From the NCBI GenBank assembly GCA_021413925.1, contig JAIOPL010000016.1:21499-85498 (forward strand): a stretch of 64,000 bases of DNA, in the 5' to 3' direction. Both the position numbers and the translations under genes were made by a program. Below, one piece after another: positions 8,740 to 17,369 of the stretch. The stretch's first letter is position 1, and each line of letters begins with the position of its first letter. The notes under the pieces were generated by a model that was not told the origin of the DNA, ran no database searches, and was given only the letters and a program-made list of their open reading frames with translations. This stretch comes from Verrucomicrobiota bacterium (GTDB taxonomy: Bacteria > Verrucomicrobiota > Verrucomicrobiia > Chthoniobacterales > UBA6821).

Positions 8740-9987
8740 TTAGCAGAAGAGGGGCTCGATGTGTTTCCTGAGGAGATTGTCACGGACCCTGCGTCCGACG
8801 ATCCCGCGGTGTTCCTTGAGGGCATCAGTGTAGCGGGTCCCCATGGCGGCGGCGACCTTGAAGGAAACGTGGATGAACTGCCGGAACTGAAGGTTGTATT
8901 GCGGGCAGGCGGCATCGTGGTTGAGAGCAGCGACGAAATCCTCCGATGACCAGGAATTGACCGTCTCGACGGAGGGCAACTCCGCGATGGTGATGTCGAC
9001 CACGGGGGCGTAGGGTTTGATGAGTTCCTCCGCGTGAGGCAGTGCCGCGGCGTAGATCTCCCTGGCGATGGCCAGGCCCTCGCCTCCCGCCTCGGCCAGA
9101 CCCGCGACCTCCTCCAGCCAGGTCGTGCCGGCGGTTTTCAGGTGAAGCCCCGCGTTGTGACGGGCCACGAGACGTCGGATGATGGGGTAGAGGGAAAACT
9201 TGTCACTGCCGGAGTGGACGCTGATCTTGAGGGTCGGGGGGAGGCCGAATTCGCGCACCGCATAAGCCAGCACGGCCAGATCCGCGTCGAACTCGCGCTC
9301 GAAGGCCGCGATGTCGCCGACATAATCCACGCCCTTGTTGAATCGTCCGGTGAACTTGGGCGCGATGGTCTGGGCGGGAATCCCCTCGTCGGCGATCATG
9401 GCGAGGATGATCAGTAGTTCCGCCGGAGTCTGCGGGGTGTCGGTTTCATCCACCGAGACCTCCACGGCAAAGGAATCGGCCGGTTTGGCGGCCGCGATGT
9501 GACGGTAAATTCGCCCCGCCTCCTGCATCGCCCAGAGGAACTTTCCGGCCGTGCGTTCGAGGTCGGCGCGTGTGATTTCCAGCGGCGCATCGAGCAGGGG
9601 AAGGCGATGGGTGCCGACGAGGCCGGAATGCTTTTCGAGAAAAGCCGCCATGCTCTCAGGGCTTGCCGGCTTGCCGGAATAATCGGCCACATCCAGCGTG
9701 AAGAAATCGCTCGCAGCGAGGAAGCCGTCCACCGTGTGCAGGTTGATATGATCGGCATCCACGAAGTAGGGGGCGGTCCAGTTCAAGGCCTTCACAGCGG
9801 CATCGGCCTCGGCGCGCAGATCCTCAGGCTTCGTGCCGATCAGGGTGTGCTCGCGGTTCGACTTGTTCCAGACAGGGTGGAGAGGCACTCCGCGCCCGGC
9901 GGCGGACTGGACGGCGGAGAGCTGGGCCTCGCCCTGATGGGCGAAACGGTCGCCCATTCCGATGGTGAATCGTGGTAGTTCTTTCAT
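8740..9987 (-). CDS. uxaE: Tagaturonate/fructuronate epimerase UxaE
   Basis: 415 residues, recognised from the UxaE family first described in Thermotoga-type galacturonate pathways (start ELPRFTIGMGDRFAHQG, internal KISVHSGSDKFSLYP and the end LRKHIEPLFC). The enzyme epimerises D-tagaturonate to D-fructuronate, merging galacturonate into the glucuronate branch and making a separate tagaturonate reductase unnecessary. It is the first gene of the operon, divergent from an AraC regulator (intergenic 9988-10129). Assignment rests on recall of the family and on context; no catalytic residue was checked against a structure. Confidence 0.85.
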   Translation of the reverse strand: MKELPRFTIGMGDRFAHQGEAQLSAVQSAAGRGVPLHPVWNKSNREHTLIGTKPEDLRAEADAAVKALNWTAPYFVDADHINLHTVDGFLAASDFFTLDVADYSGKPASPESMAAFLEKHSGLVGTHRLPLLDAPLEITRADLERTAGKFLWAMQEAGRIYRHIAAAKPADSFAVEVSVDETDTPQTPAELLIILAMIADEGIPAQTIAPKFTGRFNKGVDYVGDIAAFEREFDADLAVLAYAVREFGLPPTLKISVHSGSDKFSLYPIIRRLVARHNAGLHLKTAGTTWLEEVAGLAEAGGEGLAIAREIYAAALPHAEELIKPYAPVVDITIAELPSVETVNSWSSEDFVAALNHDAACPQYNLQFRQFIHVSFKVAAAMGTRYTDALKEHRGIVGRRVRDNLLRKHIEPLFC

Positions 9988-10129
9988 GGTGGTGGTTGTG
10001 ATGTTGATGGGGGGGCTTTGCCATGAGACCCCTGAAAGTCGGATCCATCACACTCCCGCGGGACGGATAAGAAAACAGGAAAGCGGTAGCCATTCCGCTA
10101 GGCCTGACATAAACTGCTAGCTAGCTCGC

Positions 10130-10933
10130 ATGAAGGAATCAGTTGCCAAAGTGACGGTCCATCCCCCGCCGGGTCGTCCAAGTTGGGGCGGGCAAGGAAA
10201 TCTCCCCCTGATTTACCTTGGCTGGGGACGCCGCGACTTCGGGCAGAACCCCCTCCCTGTCCACTACGACAGGGGCACCAACTACTTCATTCTCCTCCGC
10301 GGAGAGATTATGCTGACGGTCGGAGAGGACCGGAAGGTCGTTCGTGGAGCGACAGCCATCCTGATCGATTCGGACTGCCGGTTCGGGATCACGCAGGCCC
10401 GGCGGGAAAACGTCAACATCCTGGTCTGGGTCTGGAAGGACCGGCCGGAGTTGCCCGAACTCAGGATTTCAGCGGGGGGCTACCGCACCCTTGACCTGCG
10501 GGAGACATCACTGGATGCGCTTCAGGAACTGCACGCCCGGTCCCGGAGGGAGATCGCCGTATCGGACAACTCCCTGCCCTCCACTCTCAACGCGCTGAGG
10601 CAGTTGCTGGAAGTCGAAATCCTGCGGGCCTCGCGAACAGCGGAAGCCACCGGCGATCTGAGATGGGAACTGGCCCATTCCTGGATGATGAACAGCCTTT
10701 CCATCCACACCCCTGTTCCCGCGCTCTGCGACTATCTCGGAATGTCCCCGAGCACGCTGCATCGCTTCTTCCGCGAGCGGACCGGGGTCTCGCCGGGCGC
10801 CTACTTCCGGAAGCTCAAGGCAGGGGAGGCGGCGCGATTGATCGGGAAAGAGGGGTGGCAGGTCAAGGCCGCCGCCCACCACCTCGGCTACAGGCATGCC
10901 AACGATCTCAGCCGCGCCTTGCGAAAACGGTGA
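10130..10933 (+). CDS. AraC-family regulator, probable regulator of the uronate operon
   Basis: 267 residues. The N-terminal half is a cupin-like sensor (YFILLRGEIMLTVGED near residue 55). The C-terminal about 95 residues form a two-helix-turn-helix AraC domain (ALCDYLGMSPSTLHRFFRE and AAHHLGYRHANDLSRALRK). It is transcribed away from uxaE with a 142-bp shared upstream region, the usual layout for a local regulator, so it likely responds to a uronate or intermediate. Ligand and direction of control are unknown. Confidence 0.85.
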   Translation: MKESVAKVTVHPPPGRPSWGGQGNLPLIYLGWGRRDFGQNPLPVHYDRGTNYFILLRGEIMLTVGEDRKVVRGATAILIDSDCRFGITQARRENVNILVWVWKDRPELPELRISAGGYRTLDLRETSLDALQELHARSRREIAVSDNSLPSTLNALRQLLEVEILRASRTAEATGDLRWELAHSWMMNSLSIHTPVPALCDYLGMSPSTLHRFFRERTGVSPGAYFRKLKAGEAARLIGKEGWQVKAAAHHLGYRHANDLSRALRKR

Positions 10934-10978
10934 AGTGGAAGGCAAGACAGGTAATGGGCTGCAGGCAAGGGACTGGAA

Positions 10979-12424
10979 TCACGCCGAGGCGGGAAGCGTT
11001 TTGAGGTCGGGGCGTTTCCCCTCGTAAGTCTCGGCAAAGGCGAGGGCTTTGGGATCGGGCGTGATGCCGCGCTGGGCGCACCAGGTGCGGTAGAGTTCAG
11101 GCCACCAGTTCCGGTGCTCGGTGAGCCCTTGTTTTTGCGAATCGCTCCAGCCGACGAGCACCTTGGCCCAGCAGGTGTCACCATAATCAATCGCCTCCTT
11201 GGCGTCCGGCATGTCGGCCACATACCAATCACGGCCGATACGGGCATGCAGGACCTCGTCGGCCCAGTCGAAGTCTTGGAAGGTAGTGGCCAAGGGGTTA
11301 CCGGCCTCCTGGCTCACCACCCACTCATGGCGCTTGCCGGTTTTCGGCATCAACCCCTGCTCGATGAAATAAAGCACGGCATGGCGTTCCTTGGGAGTGA
11401 GCTGGGTGTTGAGGGCGCGCGACCAAGTGGAATTCACCATGACCAGATGAGGCCAGTCGATCCCTTCGGAAACAAATCCCACCTCGCCCATCATGGCATG
11501 ACGCGCCTCGTCCCAGAGCTGACGCGTCATGTCGCGGTAATAGGCCCACGGCTTACCTTTGGTTTCATGCAGGATGCTCGACATCATTTCCGGCACATCG
11601 ATTTCGCGAAGCCGCTTGTAGAACATCATCAGCACCTTCGCATTCGGCGGCATTTCCTCATCGTAAAGGAACACCTCAGCGTTGACACCCATGTTGTAGG
11701 GATCAGGGAAACGCTCGTCGCGCCGAGGCGTGCCCTCGAAGACAAAAGCCTTCGAGCTGTAATGGCGGATCGGGGCTTCCGTATTTTGCGAAGTTTTCCC
11801 CGAGCCGTCCAATCCCCCCGCGCTGGCGAGGCAGACATCGAGAAGCGAGAGACAATTGGCTGATTCTTCCAAGCCAGCGTCGCCTCCGAATGCCGCTACG
11901 GCTTGCTCACCCCATGCACACATTTCTTCGACATCCATCAGAGTATGGCGGCACAGGCGGAGCGAAGGATGATCAGCCAGAGGATGCGTCTCCGCGATAT
12001 AGCGCTGAAGCCCCTCGCGAAGCGCCGGCAACGCCTTGCGATAGAGACCAGCCAGTCGTTCCTTGACCGATGGCGTCGTCAGAATCTCGTCAAAAAAAAC
12101 ATCCAGCGCGGGATGCTGGCTTTTTTCAAAGCCCAGCGGGGGCTCGCGCATCTCACCGACTCTTGCGCGGAAGAGCGAGTCCATTTGAGCCGCCAGATGC
12201 GCATGATAGCTGAAAGCCATCTTGAGTTCATACACCGGCTCCTCCGCAATGTGAGCGATGCAAATCTGGTGGATGCGCCAGAACGCGTAATGGAAGCGCT
12301 TGAGCCTCTTGACACAGGTCTCGACGGAGAGGCCGGGCTTCTTCGCCTCGTCAAATGTGGCAATGCCGATCAAGGGCGGAAGTTTTAGATAAGGGGAATC
12401 TGTGGGAAGGGGAGTCGGTTTCAT
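10979..12424 (-). CDS. Ferritin-like (putative diiron) protein of unknown function
   Basis: About 481 residues from ATG 12424 (MKPTPLPTDSPYLKLP); the reading frame extends three codons further upstream without an ATG. I do not recognise a named family. The visible features are two ExxH motifs set in helical context, DEARHAMMGE and DEVLHARIG, with an upstream acidic/His stretch (SSILHETKG). This is the arrangement of carboxylate-bridged diiron ferritin-like proteins. There is no signal peptide and no membrane segment. It is divergent from an AraC regulator at 12526 (about 100 bp between starts). A role as an oxidase or oxygenase on a small metabolite is inference. Confidence 0.6.
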   Translation of the reverse strand: MKPTPLPTDSPYLKLPPLIGIATFDEAKKPGLSVETCVKRLKRFHYAFWRIHQICIAHIAEEPVYELKMAFSYHAHLAAQMDSLFRARVGEMREPPLGFEKSQHPALDVFFDEILTTPSVKERLAGLYRKALPALREGLQRYIAETHPLADHPSLRLCRHTLMDVEEMCAWGEQAVAAFGGDAGLEESANCLSLLDVCLASAGGLDGSGKTSQNTEAPIRHYSSKAFVFEGTPRRDERFPDPYNMGVNAEVFLYDEEMPPNAKVLMMFYKRLREIDVPEMMSSILHETKGKPWAYYRDMTRQLWDEARHAMMGEVGFVSEGIDWPHLVMVNSTWSRALNTQLTPKERHAVLYFIEQGLMPKTGKRHEWVVSQEAGNPLATTFQDFDWADEVLHARIGRDWYVADMPDAKEAIDYGDTCWAKVLVGWSDSQKQGLTEHRNWWPELYRTWCAQRGITPDPKALAFAETYEGKRPDLKTLPASA

Positions 12425-12525
12425 CAGTCGCAATCACAACGGAATTTCTGCAATCGATCTTCTAGTGTCTTATCCAAGACCAGTATTAATTTGTCTTTTT
12501 ATGACTTTCTAAATAGGGATTTCTC

Positions 12526-13386
12526 ATGAAAGCTGCAATCGAAGCCATTCCGTGGTGGAATGGCACTCGCGTGCTGCGGGCATACCGCCGCGCGGAATGC
12601 ACCTTCCCTTGGAACTGGCATTACCATCCGGAAATCGAACTGACATTGATTACACAAGGCTCCGGCACGCGGCTTGTGGGCGATCACAGCGGGGAGTACA
12701 AATCCGGCGACCTCGTCCTGCTGGGCCCGAACTTGCCGCATACTTGGTTCTCACGAAAAACCGAGCGCTCCGCCGCTGTCAACGAGGCGATCGTTGTGCA
12801 GTTTTTGGAATCGGCGTTTCCAAGGACACTGCTTGAGCTTCCGGAATTCGATTCCGTTCGCTCTCTCCTGCTCCGCTCTGCGATGGGGGTGAGGTTTTCT
12901 CCCAAAACGGCTGCCCGACTGGAAAAGCGGCTGCGGGCGTTGACCAAAGCGGATGGATTTGAAGGCTGGTTGAAACTGGCCCGACTCCTCCATGAACTAT
13001 CGCAGACTGAAGGCGAAACGCTCGTCGAGCCATCCTACCGCAACGAGCGGGCCTTCAAGATGGGTTCGCGTTTGGGAAAAATCATCGAGCACATTGAAAG
13101 CCATTCCGACGGGGAATTCTCCCTTGGCGATGCAGCCCGCTTCGCCAACCTCACCCCCTCCTCATTCGCCCGCTTTTTCAGGAAGACAACGGGCAAAACC
13201 TTCGTGGATTTCCGAAACGGGTGCCGCATTGGCAAGGCCTGCCAGAGACTTGTCGAGAGCGATCAAAGCATCCTTGAAATCGCCCTCGCCAGCGGATTCG
13301 GGAACCTTCCCAACTTCAACCGCCAGTTCCGAAAGTCCACAGGCATGACCCCGCGCGACTACCGAAAACTCCGCAATCCGAATTGA
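12526..13386 (+). CDS. AraC-family regulator, divergent from the ferritin-like gene
   Basis: 286 residues: an N-terminal cupin sensor (WNWHYHPEIELTLI, GDLVLLGPNLPHTW) and a C-terminal AraC DNA-binding domain (LGDAARFANLTPSSFARFFRK, SILEIALASGFGNLPNFNRQF). The motif HYHPEIEL is typical of sugar-responsive AraC proteins. Its start is about 100 bp from the divergent ferritin-like gene start, which makes that gene the obvious target. The ligand is unknown. Confidence 0.85.
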   Translation: MKAAIEAIPWWNGTRVLRAYRRAECTFPWNWHYHPEIELTLITQGSGTRLVGDHSGEYKSGDLVLLGPNLPHTWFSRKTERSAAVNEAIVVQFLESAFPRTLLELPEFDSVRSLLLRSAMGVRFSPKTAARLEKRLRALTKADGFEGWLKLARLLHELSQTEGETLVEPSYRNERAFKMGSRLGKIIEHIESHSDGEFSLGDAARFANLTPSSFARFFRKTTGKTFVDFRNGCRIGKACQRLVESDQSILEIALASGFGNLPNFNRQFRKSTGMTPRDYRKLRNPN

Positions 13387-13435
13387 ATACTTCCCGTCCG
13401 TTACCAACCGCTGCCTGCGCAACCGGCGGCCGTCA

Positions 13436-14320
13436 TCAGCCCTTTACCGATCGCCGATAAGCCAGCGGGGAGCGGCCGAGGATTTTCTGGAAGATGCGCG
13501 AGAAGTAATACGGGTCGTCGTAGCCGAGTTTGGCCGCCACTTCTTTCACGCTCAGTGCCGTGGTGTCCAGATCATGGCATGCGGCCTGCATCCGGAGTCG
13601 GATGTGGTGTTCGACAGGGGATGATCCAGTCTGCTCGCGAAAGAGCGCGGAGTAGCGGGTCGGCGAGAGTCCGGCGTGCCGCGAGAGTTCCCGGAGGGTC
13701 AGTGAGCGGGCGACATTGGCGCGCATGAATTCGATACTCTTCGTCAGATCGTGCGCGATGGTGAGAGAACCACCTCCCAAACTTCGTCCCGTTTGAAAAA
13801 ACAAAAGCCCCAGCACATACCTCAGGCTGTGGGAAACAAGCAGCACAGTGCGCTCGGTGAGGCCGGTGGATGCCAATCGGTATGATTCCCGAAACATGCG
13901 CGCGATTTCAATGGCATCAGCGGACGGGATCGAGAGCACATAGTCGTGGGCTGGCAGCAGACTGGCGTAGGAGGCCGCAGCCGTTCCCGCGAAGTGGGCC
14001 CAATGGATCGACCAGGGATTGTCATGATCCACTCCGTAGGCGTGCGGCTTGTTCGCCGGAATGAAAAGGACTTCACCGGCCGCGATGATGAATCGGCGTC
14101 CATCAATTTCGGCCCACCCTTTTCCTCTGGTGCAAAAGATCAAAATGCACTCATCGAGCCCGTGAGGCCTCGCGATCTGATGCAAACGCGCTTTGGGATA
14201 CCATCCAAGGCATTTGACATGCAGACCGACACCGAGCGGATGGCGGCCCACCTGGCTGAGCAGATTGGCGGGCAAGAAATGAATGATCTGGCCTGGGAAC
14301 CCCTGTGTCTTGGCTTTCAT
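13436..14320 (-). CDS. AraC-family regulator, divergent from the PhyH dioxygenase
   Basis: 294 residues with a cupin-like ligand domain (GEVLFIPANKPHAYG, WSIHWAHFAG) and a C-terminal AraC domain (LSRHAGLSPTRYSALFREQ, VAAKLGYDDPYYFSRIFQK). This layout is common for AraC regulators of sugar utilisation genes. It converges on the 12526 AraC gene (49 bp between stops) and is divergent from the PhyH-type gene at 14398 with about 77 bp between starts, so the dioxygenase is its likely target. Confidence 0.85.
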   Translation of the reverse strand: MKAKTQGFPGQIIHFLPANLLSQVGRHPLGVGLHVKCLGWYPKARLHQIARPHGLDECILIFCTRGKGWAEIDGRRFIIAAGEVLFIPANKPHAYGVDHDNPWSIHWAHFAGTAAASYASLLPAHDYVLSIPSADAIEIARMFRESYRLASTGLTERTVLLVSHSLRYVLGLLFFQTGRSLGGGSLTIAHDLTKSIEFMRANVARSLTLRELSRHAGLSPTRYSALFREQTGSSPVEHHIRLRMQAACHDLDTTALSVKEVAAKLGYDDPYYFSRIFQKILGRSPLAYRRSVKG

Positions 14321-14397
14321 AGACGGTAAGATAGTCCATCTTTTTGGGAAGTTCGTCCATTTTCATTTTCCTGAAAAAAAGCGACTTTGATAAACCT

Positions 14398-15252
14398 ATG
14401 AGCAGCACCAAATCCCCCGTACCCGAACTTCCCAAATCCGTGGACCTGGGTGAAATGAAAGCCTCCTTCCAGCAGCACGGCTACGCTGTCGCCCGAGGCC
14501 TCTTTTCGGATGCCGAGGTCGAGGAAATCAAATACACCTTCGCCCGCATCGCGGAGAACGGACCTATTCCGGGACATTTTGAACAAGTCTCCAAGGAGGA
14601 GGCCGGCGGCGATCCCCTGAAGGAATTTCCGCGCGTGTTGCATCCCCACAGATTTGACGCCGTATCGCGCAGGAATCTGGTCCATCCGGGTGTTCTCACC
14701 TGCCTGAGGGAACTCATGCAGGACGACGTTCTGGCGGCACAGAGCATGTTCTACTACAAGCCGCCGGGCTCACGCGGCCAAGCGATGCACCAGGACAATT
14801 TCTATCTCCTAGTGGAGCCGCAGACCTGTGTGGCCGCATGGACCGCCATCGACGACGCCGACCCTGAAAATGGCGGCATGTATCTCGTCGCCGATACGGC
14901 CGATGAGGAGATTTCCTGCCCCGAGATGGCCAATGTCGCTGAATCCTTCACCACACACTTCGTGCCGACGCCGAAAGGCAAAAAGGCGCTTCCCTGCGTC
15001 ATGAAGGCGGGCGACACCCTCTTCTTCAACGGCAGCTCCATCCACGGATCCGGCCCCAACCGTTCCAAGGAGCGTTTCCGCCGTTCCTTTATCTGCCACT
15101 ATGTCCCCAAATCTACACAACGCATCAGCAAGACTTATCTCCCTCTGCTAACGCCAGAGGGCAAGGACATCATGATCGAAGCCAACAAGGGCGGCGGAGC
15201 TTGCGGCAATTCCTGGCAAGATGGCGTGGTATGGGAGGGTGGAACGCATTGA
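14398..15252 (+). CDS. Phytanoyl-CoA dioxygenase family (PhyH) Fe(II)/2-oxoglutarate-type oxygenase
   Basis: 284 residues from ATG 14398 (MSSTKSPVPELPKS); the frame is open further upstream, but this ATG gives a normal PhyH N-terminus (FQQHGYAVARGLFSDAEVEE). The metal ligands of the family are visible as HxD in AMHQDNFY and a distal His in SSIHGSGPNRS, followed by a basic FRRSF segment that fits the 2-oxoglutarate-binding Arg. The protein would hydroxylate or demethylate a small substrate using O2 and 2-oxoglutarate. It is paired with a divergent AraC regulator. The substrate cannot be read from the sequence. Confidence 0.85.
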   Translation: MSSTKSPVPELPKSVDLGEMKASFQQHGYAVARGLFSDAEVEEIKYTFARIAENGPIPGHFEQVSKEEAGGDPLKEFPRVLHPHRFDAVSRRNLVHPGVLTCLRELMQDDVLAAQSMFYYKPPGSRGQAMHQDNFYLLVEPQTCVAAWTAIDDADPENGGMYLVADTADEEISCPEMANVAESFTTHFVPTPKGKKALPCVMKAGDTLFFNGSSIHGSGPNRSKERFRRSFICHYVPKSTQRISKTYLPLLTPEGKDIMIEANKGGGACGNSWQDGVVWEGGTH

Positions 15253-15339
15253 TGTTTTTGGTTCTTCGCTATTTTTAGTAGGCGACTGAGAGAGGAATCC
15301 TGAACAGTCACCACAGAGGCCATGCTCCCCAATGAGGCG

Positions 15340-15367
15340 TTTAGGCTGAAGGCTGAAGACTGTTAGG
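15340..15367 (+). repeat. Copy of the dispersed GGCTGAAGG...TGTTAGG repeat
   Basis: The sequence TTTAGGCTGAAGGCTGAAG followed by ACTGTTAGG lies just downstream of the PhyH gene. Near-identical copies lie at 25248-25275 and 29023-29057, with an inverted copy at 29133-29165, all between genes. Function is unknown. Confidence 0.6.
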
Positions 15368-15444
15368 TGGGGGGGCGTGAAGAGGCATGTTCTCGTGCAT
15401 GGGCTCTGTCTCCCCGGAGCTGGAATGTCATAGGGCTCACACTC

Positions 15445-15721
15445 TCAAGCAGGCTTGAAGAACATCGAGCGGTGGGAAGCGCGATGATACCCAATCAGAG
15501 ATTGGCCCAAAGCAAGGGGGCGAACGCGGGAGCGAGGATAGCAAATGATCCCTCCGGCAGTATTTTCCCGATGCAACGGATGCGAACATCGAGTGCCGGG
15601 AGGCACGATGTAGCCTGCGAAGTAGTCCGAAGGACGAACCAAACACCCGGGAGGGTGTGCGGTAGAGAGCGATGGAATCGCTCCCCGAAGAGTGCCACGG
15701 CTTCCCGGGAGGGAAGTGGCA
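15445..15721 (+). ncRNA. Candidate structured RNA with tandemly duplicated hairpin module
   Basis: This non-coding stretch is packed with perfect short stems. Module 1 has CATCG/CGATG (15463-15486), CCAATC/GATTGG (15491-15505), CGC/GCG around GGGA (15525-15534) and GGAT/ATCC (15536-15551). Module 2 repeats the order: CATC-GTGCC/GGCAC-GATG around GGGA (15587-15610), GTCC/GGAC (15625-15635), ACACCC/GGGTGT around GGGA (15643-15658) and GAGCGAT/ATCGCTC around GGA (15667-15683). A further long stem, TGCCA and CTTCCC paired around GGGA, follows at 15693-15721. The CATCGAG...CGATG element recurs after 124 nt with stem changes that preserve pairing. The strand is not certain, since hairpins are symmetric; plus is chosen because the loops then read GGA. 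No known RNA family was matched. GGA in many loops recalls CsrA-sequestering RNAs, but that is speculation. Confidence 0.5.
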
Positions 15722-15789
15722 TCAACCCGTCAGGAGGCGGCGAGGCAATCAACGGCCAGGCAAGCAATTCCTGAGTTCCTGATATTTCT

Positions 15790-16185
15790 TCCGTGTCTCG
15801 CCTTCAGGGAACCGTTCATTTCGATGACGGAGCCAGATTGATTGTGGAATCCGGCTAGCACACGCCTTCTCTTTGCACGATTCTAAGGGCGGACGGCGAT
15901 CAGGGATTCGTCGAACTCGTCCTTTCTCCCTAAGAAGGCGACATCGGCACATTGCGCGGTTTCTCAGCAAAATCAGGCGCGATCAAATGTCCTGTTGCCG
16001 ATGAAAACTTCCATCACGGAACAATCGAAACAAACCTCTACTTCGACAGATTGTTCCTGGATATCCTTGCACACCACAAGGCAGGCAATCCCTCGCGCGC
16101 GGATGCAAAAATCGCCCTGCAAGGTATCGAGATACTGGAAAAATGGACCATCTCAGCGAAGGAGAGTCGCATTGTAGGCTGGTAG
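15790..16185 (+). pseudogene. Possible decayed Gfo/Idh/MocA-type oxidoreductase remnant
   Basis: Two fragments in different frames look like pieces of one protein. One reads GTVHFDDGARLIVESG then stop at about 15807-15858. The other runs to 16185 and contains FDRLFLDILAHHKAG and ALQGIEILEKW, which resemble the C-terminal part of Gfo/Idh/MocA-family sugar oxidoreductases. No intact start or NAD-binding domain is present. The assignment rests on recall of typical C-terminal wording and is weak; an unrelated short ORF at 15952-16185 is the alternative. Confidence 0.3.
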
Positions 16186-16203
16186 TCTTCTTGGCGGTTC
16201 AAC

Positions 16204-17265
16204 TCAAGCCACATTCGGCAACTCGGGAACGAAGACATAGTCCGGGTTATCGCGTTGTTTTTTGAGAACGGGAATGATCTCACGCCAGGTGGCCCAGAGC
16301 CCGTGCGGAGCGGGTGGCAAGTCGTGCGCGATCGCTTTGCGAAGCGCCGGCAGGTTGTAGAATGGCACCGCCGGGAACATGTGGTGCTCCACATGATACT
16401 GCATGTTCCAATAGAGGAACCCAATGAAAGGACTGCAGGTGAAGGTGCGGCAGCAGAGTCTGAAATCCGGGGAGTCGGGCACGAGACCGATGTGCTGGGG
16501 CGTTCCGCAGAGCGTCACCAACCAGCCACAATAGAAAACAGGCAGGTTGACCAAGAGAATTAGGATCCACTGCCCGGTGGCGATGAACGCCGCAGCCAAA
16601 GCCAGATGGCCGAACAAAACAACAGAGGCCCATTTGCGGTGGCGGCGGCGAAGTTCCTCGTTCTCCTCAGGAAGGACTTTCTGCATCCACTCCTCACCGC
16701 CGTCGAAGAGGCCCTCACCATTGAGGTTGCCGGTTGCGTATTTGAACCATTTTTTTAACGCCCCCCAAACTCCGACCGGATTTGGGAAGGGCACCAGTTG
16801 CCAGAACCAGAACTTCACGGCATCCCAGTCCATTTTTTGCGGAAGGATCACCTCACCATCATGGTCGTGATGCACGGTGACCTGATGGTGCTTCACATGG
16901 CTCACGCGGAAGGTGACCGGGTCGCTCCATGTCAGGAACGAGAACACATCCATGAAAAGATCATTCAGCCACTGCCTACGGAATGGCGTCTTGTGAACCA
17001 ACTCGTGCACGGCCACGAGACCCATGAACCCGGCAAAGGTGCCGTGGAGGAAGACAAACAATACAAGGAGCGGAACCATCCATGCCCAATTTGCCTGCGT
17101 GATGCTTCCACAAGCGACATAGGCCGCCGTGCCTGTGCAGGCGTAGAGACCCAGATGGAGGAGCGCTTGACGGAGTGCTTTTCCGTCATGGCGTTTCATC
17201 AGCTCGCTCATCACGCCTTTGTCCACTTTCGTGCGATACCAGTTGATTTTGATTTGTTCGTTCAT
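16204..17265 (-). CDS. Membrane fatty acid desaturase family protein
   Basis: About 353 residues from ATG 17265 (MNEQIKINWYRTK); an in-frame ATG at 17280 is the alternative. It is an integral membrane protein with several hydrophobic segments and the three histidine boxes of membrane desaturases: HELVHKTPF, HVKHHQVTVHH and YHVEHHMFP. It would introduce a double bond, or hydroxylate, a lipid acyl chain or another hydrophobic substrate using a diiron centre. It is divergent from an AraC regulator whose start is about 100 bp away, so expression is probably substrate- or signal-controlled. It differs from the second desaturase at 50.8 kb, which has delta-9-type boxes. Confidence 0.85.
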   Translation of the reverse strand: MNEQIKINWYRTKVDKGVMSELMKRHDGKALRQALLHLGLYACTGTAAYVACGSITQANWAWMVPLLVLFVFLHGTFAGFMGLVAVHELVHKTPFRRQWLNDLFMDVFSFLTWSDPVTFRVSHVKHHQVTVHHDHDGEVILPQKMDWDAVKFWFWQLVPFPNPVGVWGALKKWFKYATGNLNGEGLFDGGEEWMQKVLPEENEELRRRHRKWASVVLFGHLALAAAFIATGQWILILLVNLPVFYCGWLVTLCGTPQHIGLVPDSPDFRLCCRTFTCSPFIGFLYWNMQYHVEHHMFPAVPFYNLPALRKAIAHDLPPAPHGLWATWREIIPVLKKQRDNPDYVFVPELPNVA

Positions 17266-17369
17266 GGCAGATCGAAACAAAACATTTGGGCGGCAAAGAG
17301 TCTATATCCCCACTGACTTATTTCATATCTCTATTGCCTATTTTTAAAAATGGAGGCACCTTGAGTCGC

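Noticed and set aside
15367..15774. ORF of 135 codons across the RNA-like segment
   Set aside because: It runs through hairpin repeats, has no protein similarity I can see, and reads as chance openness.
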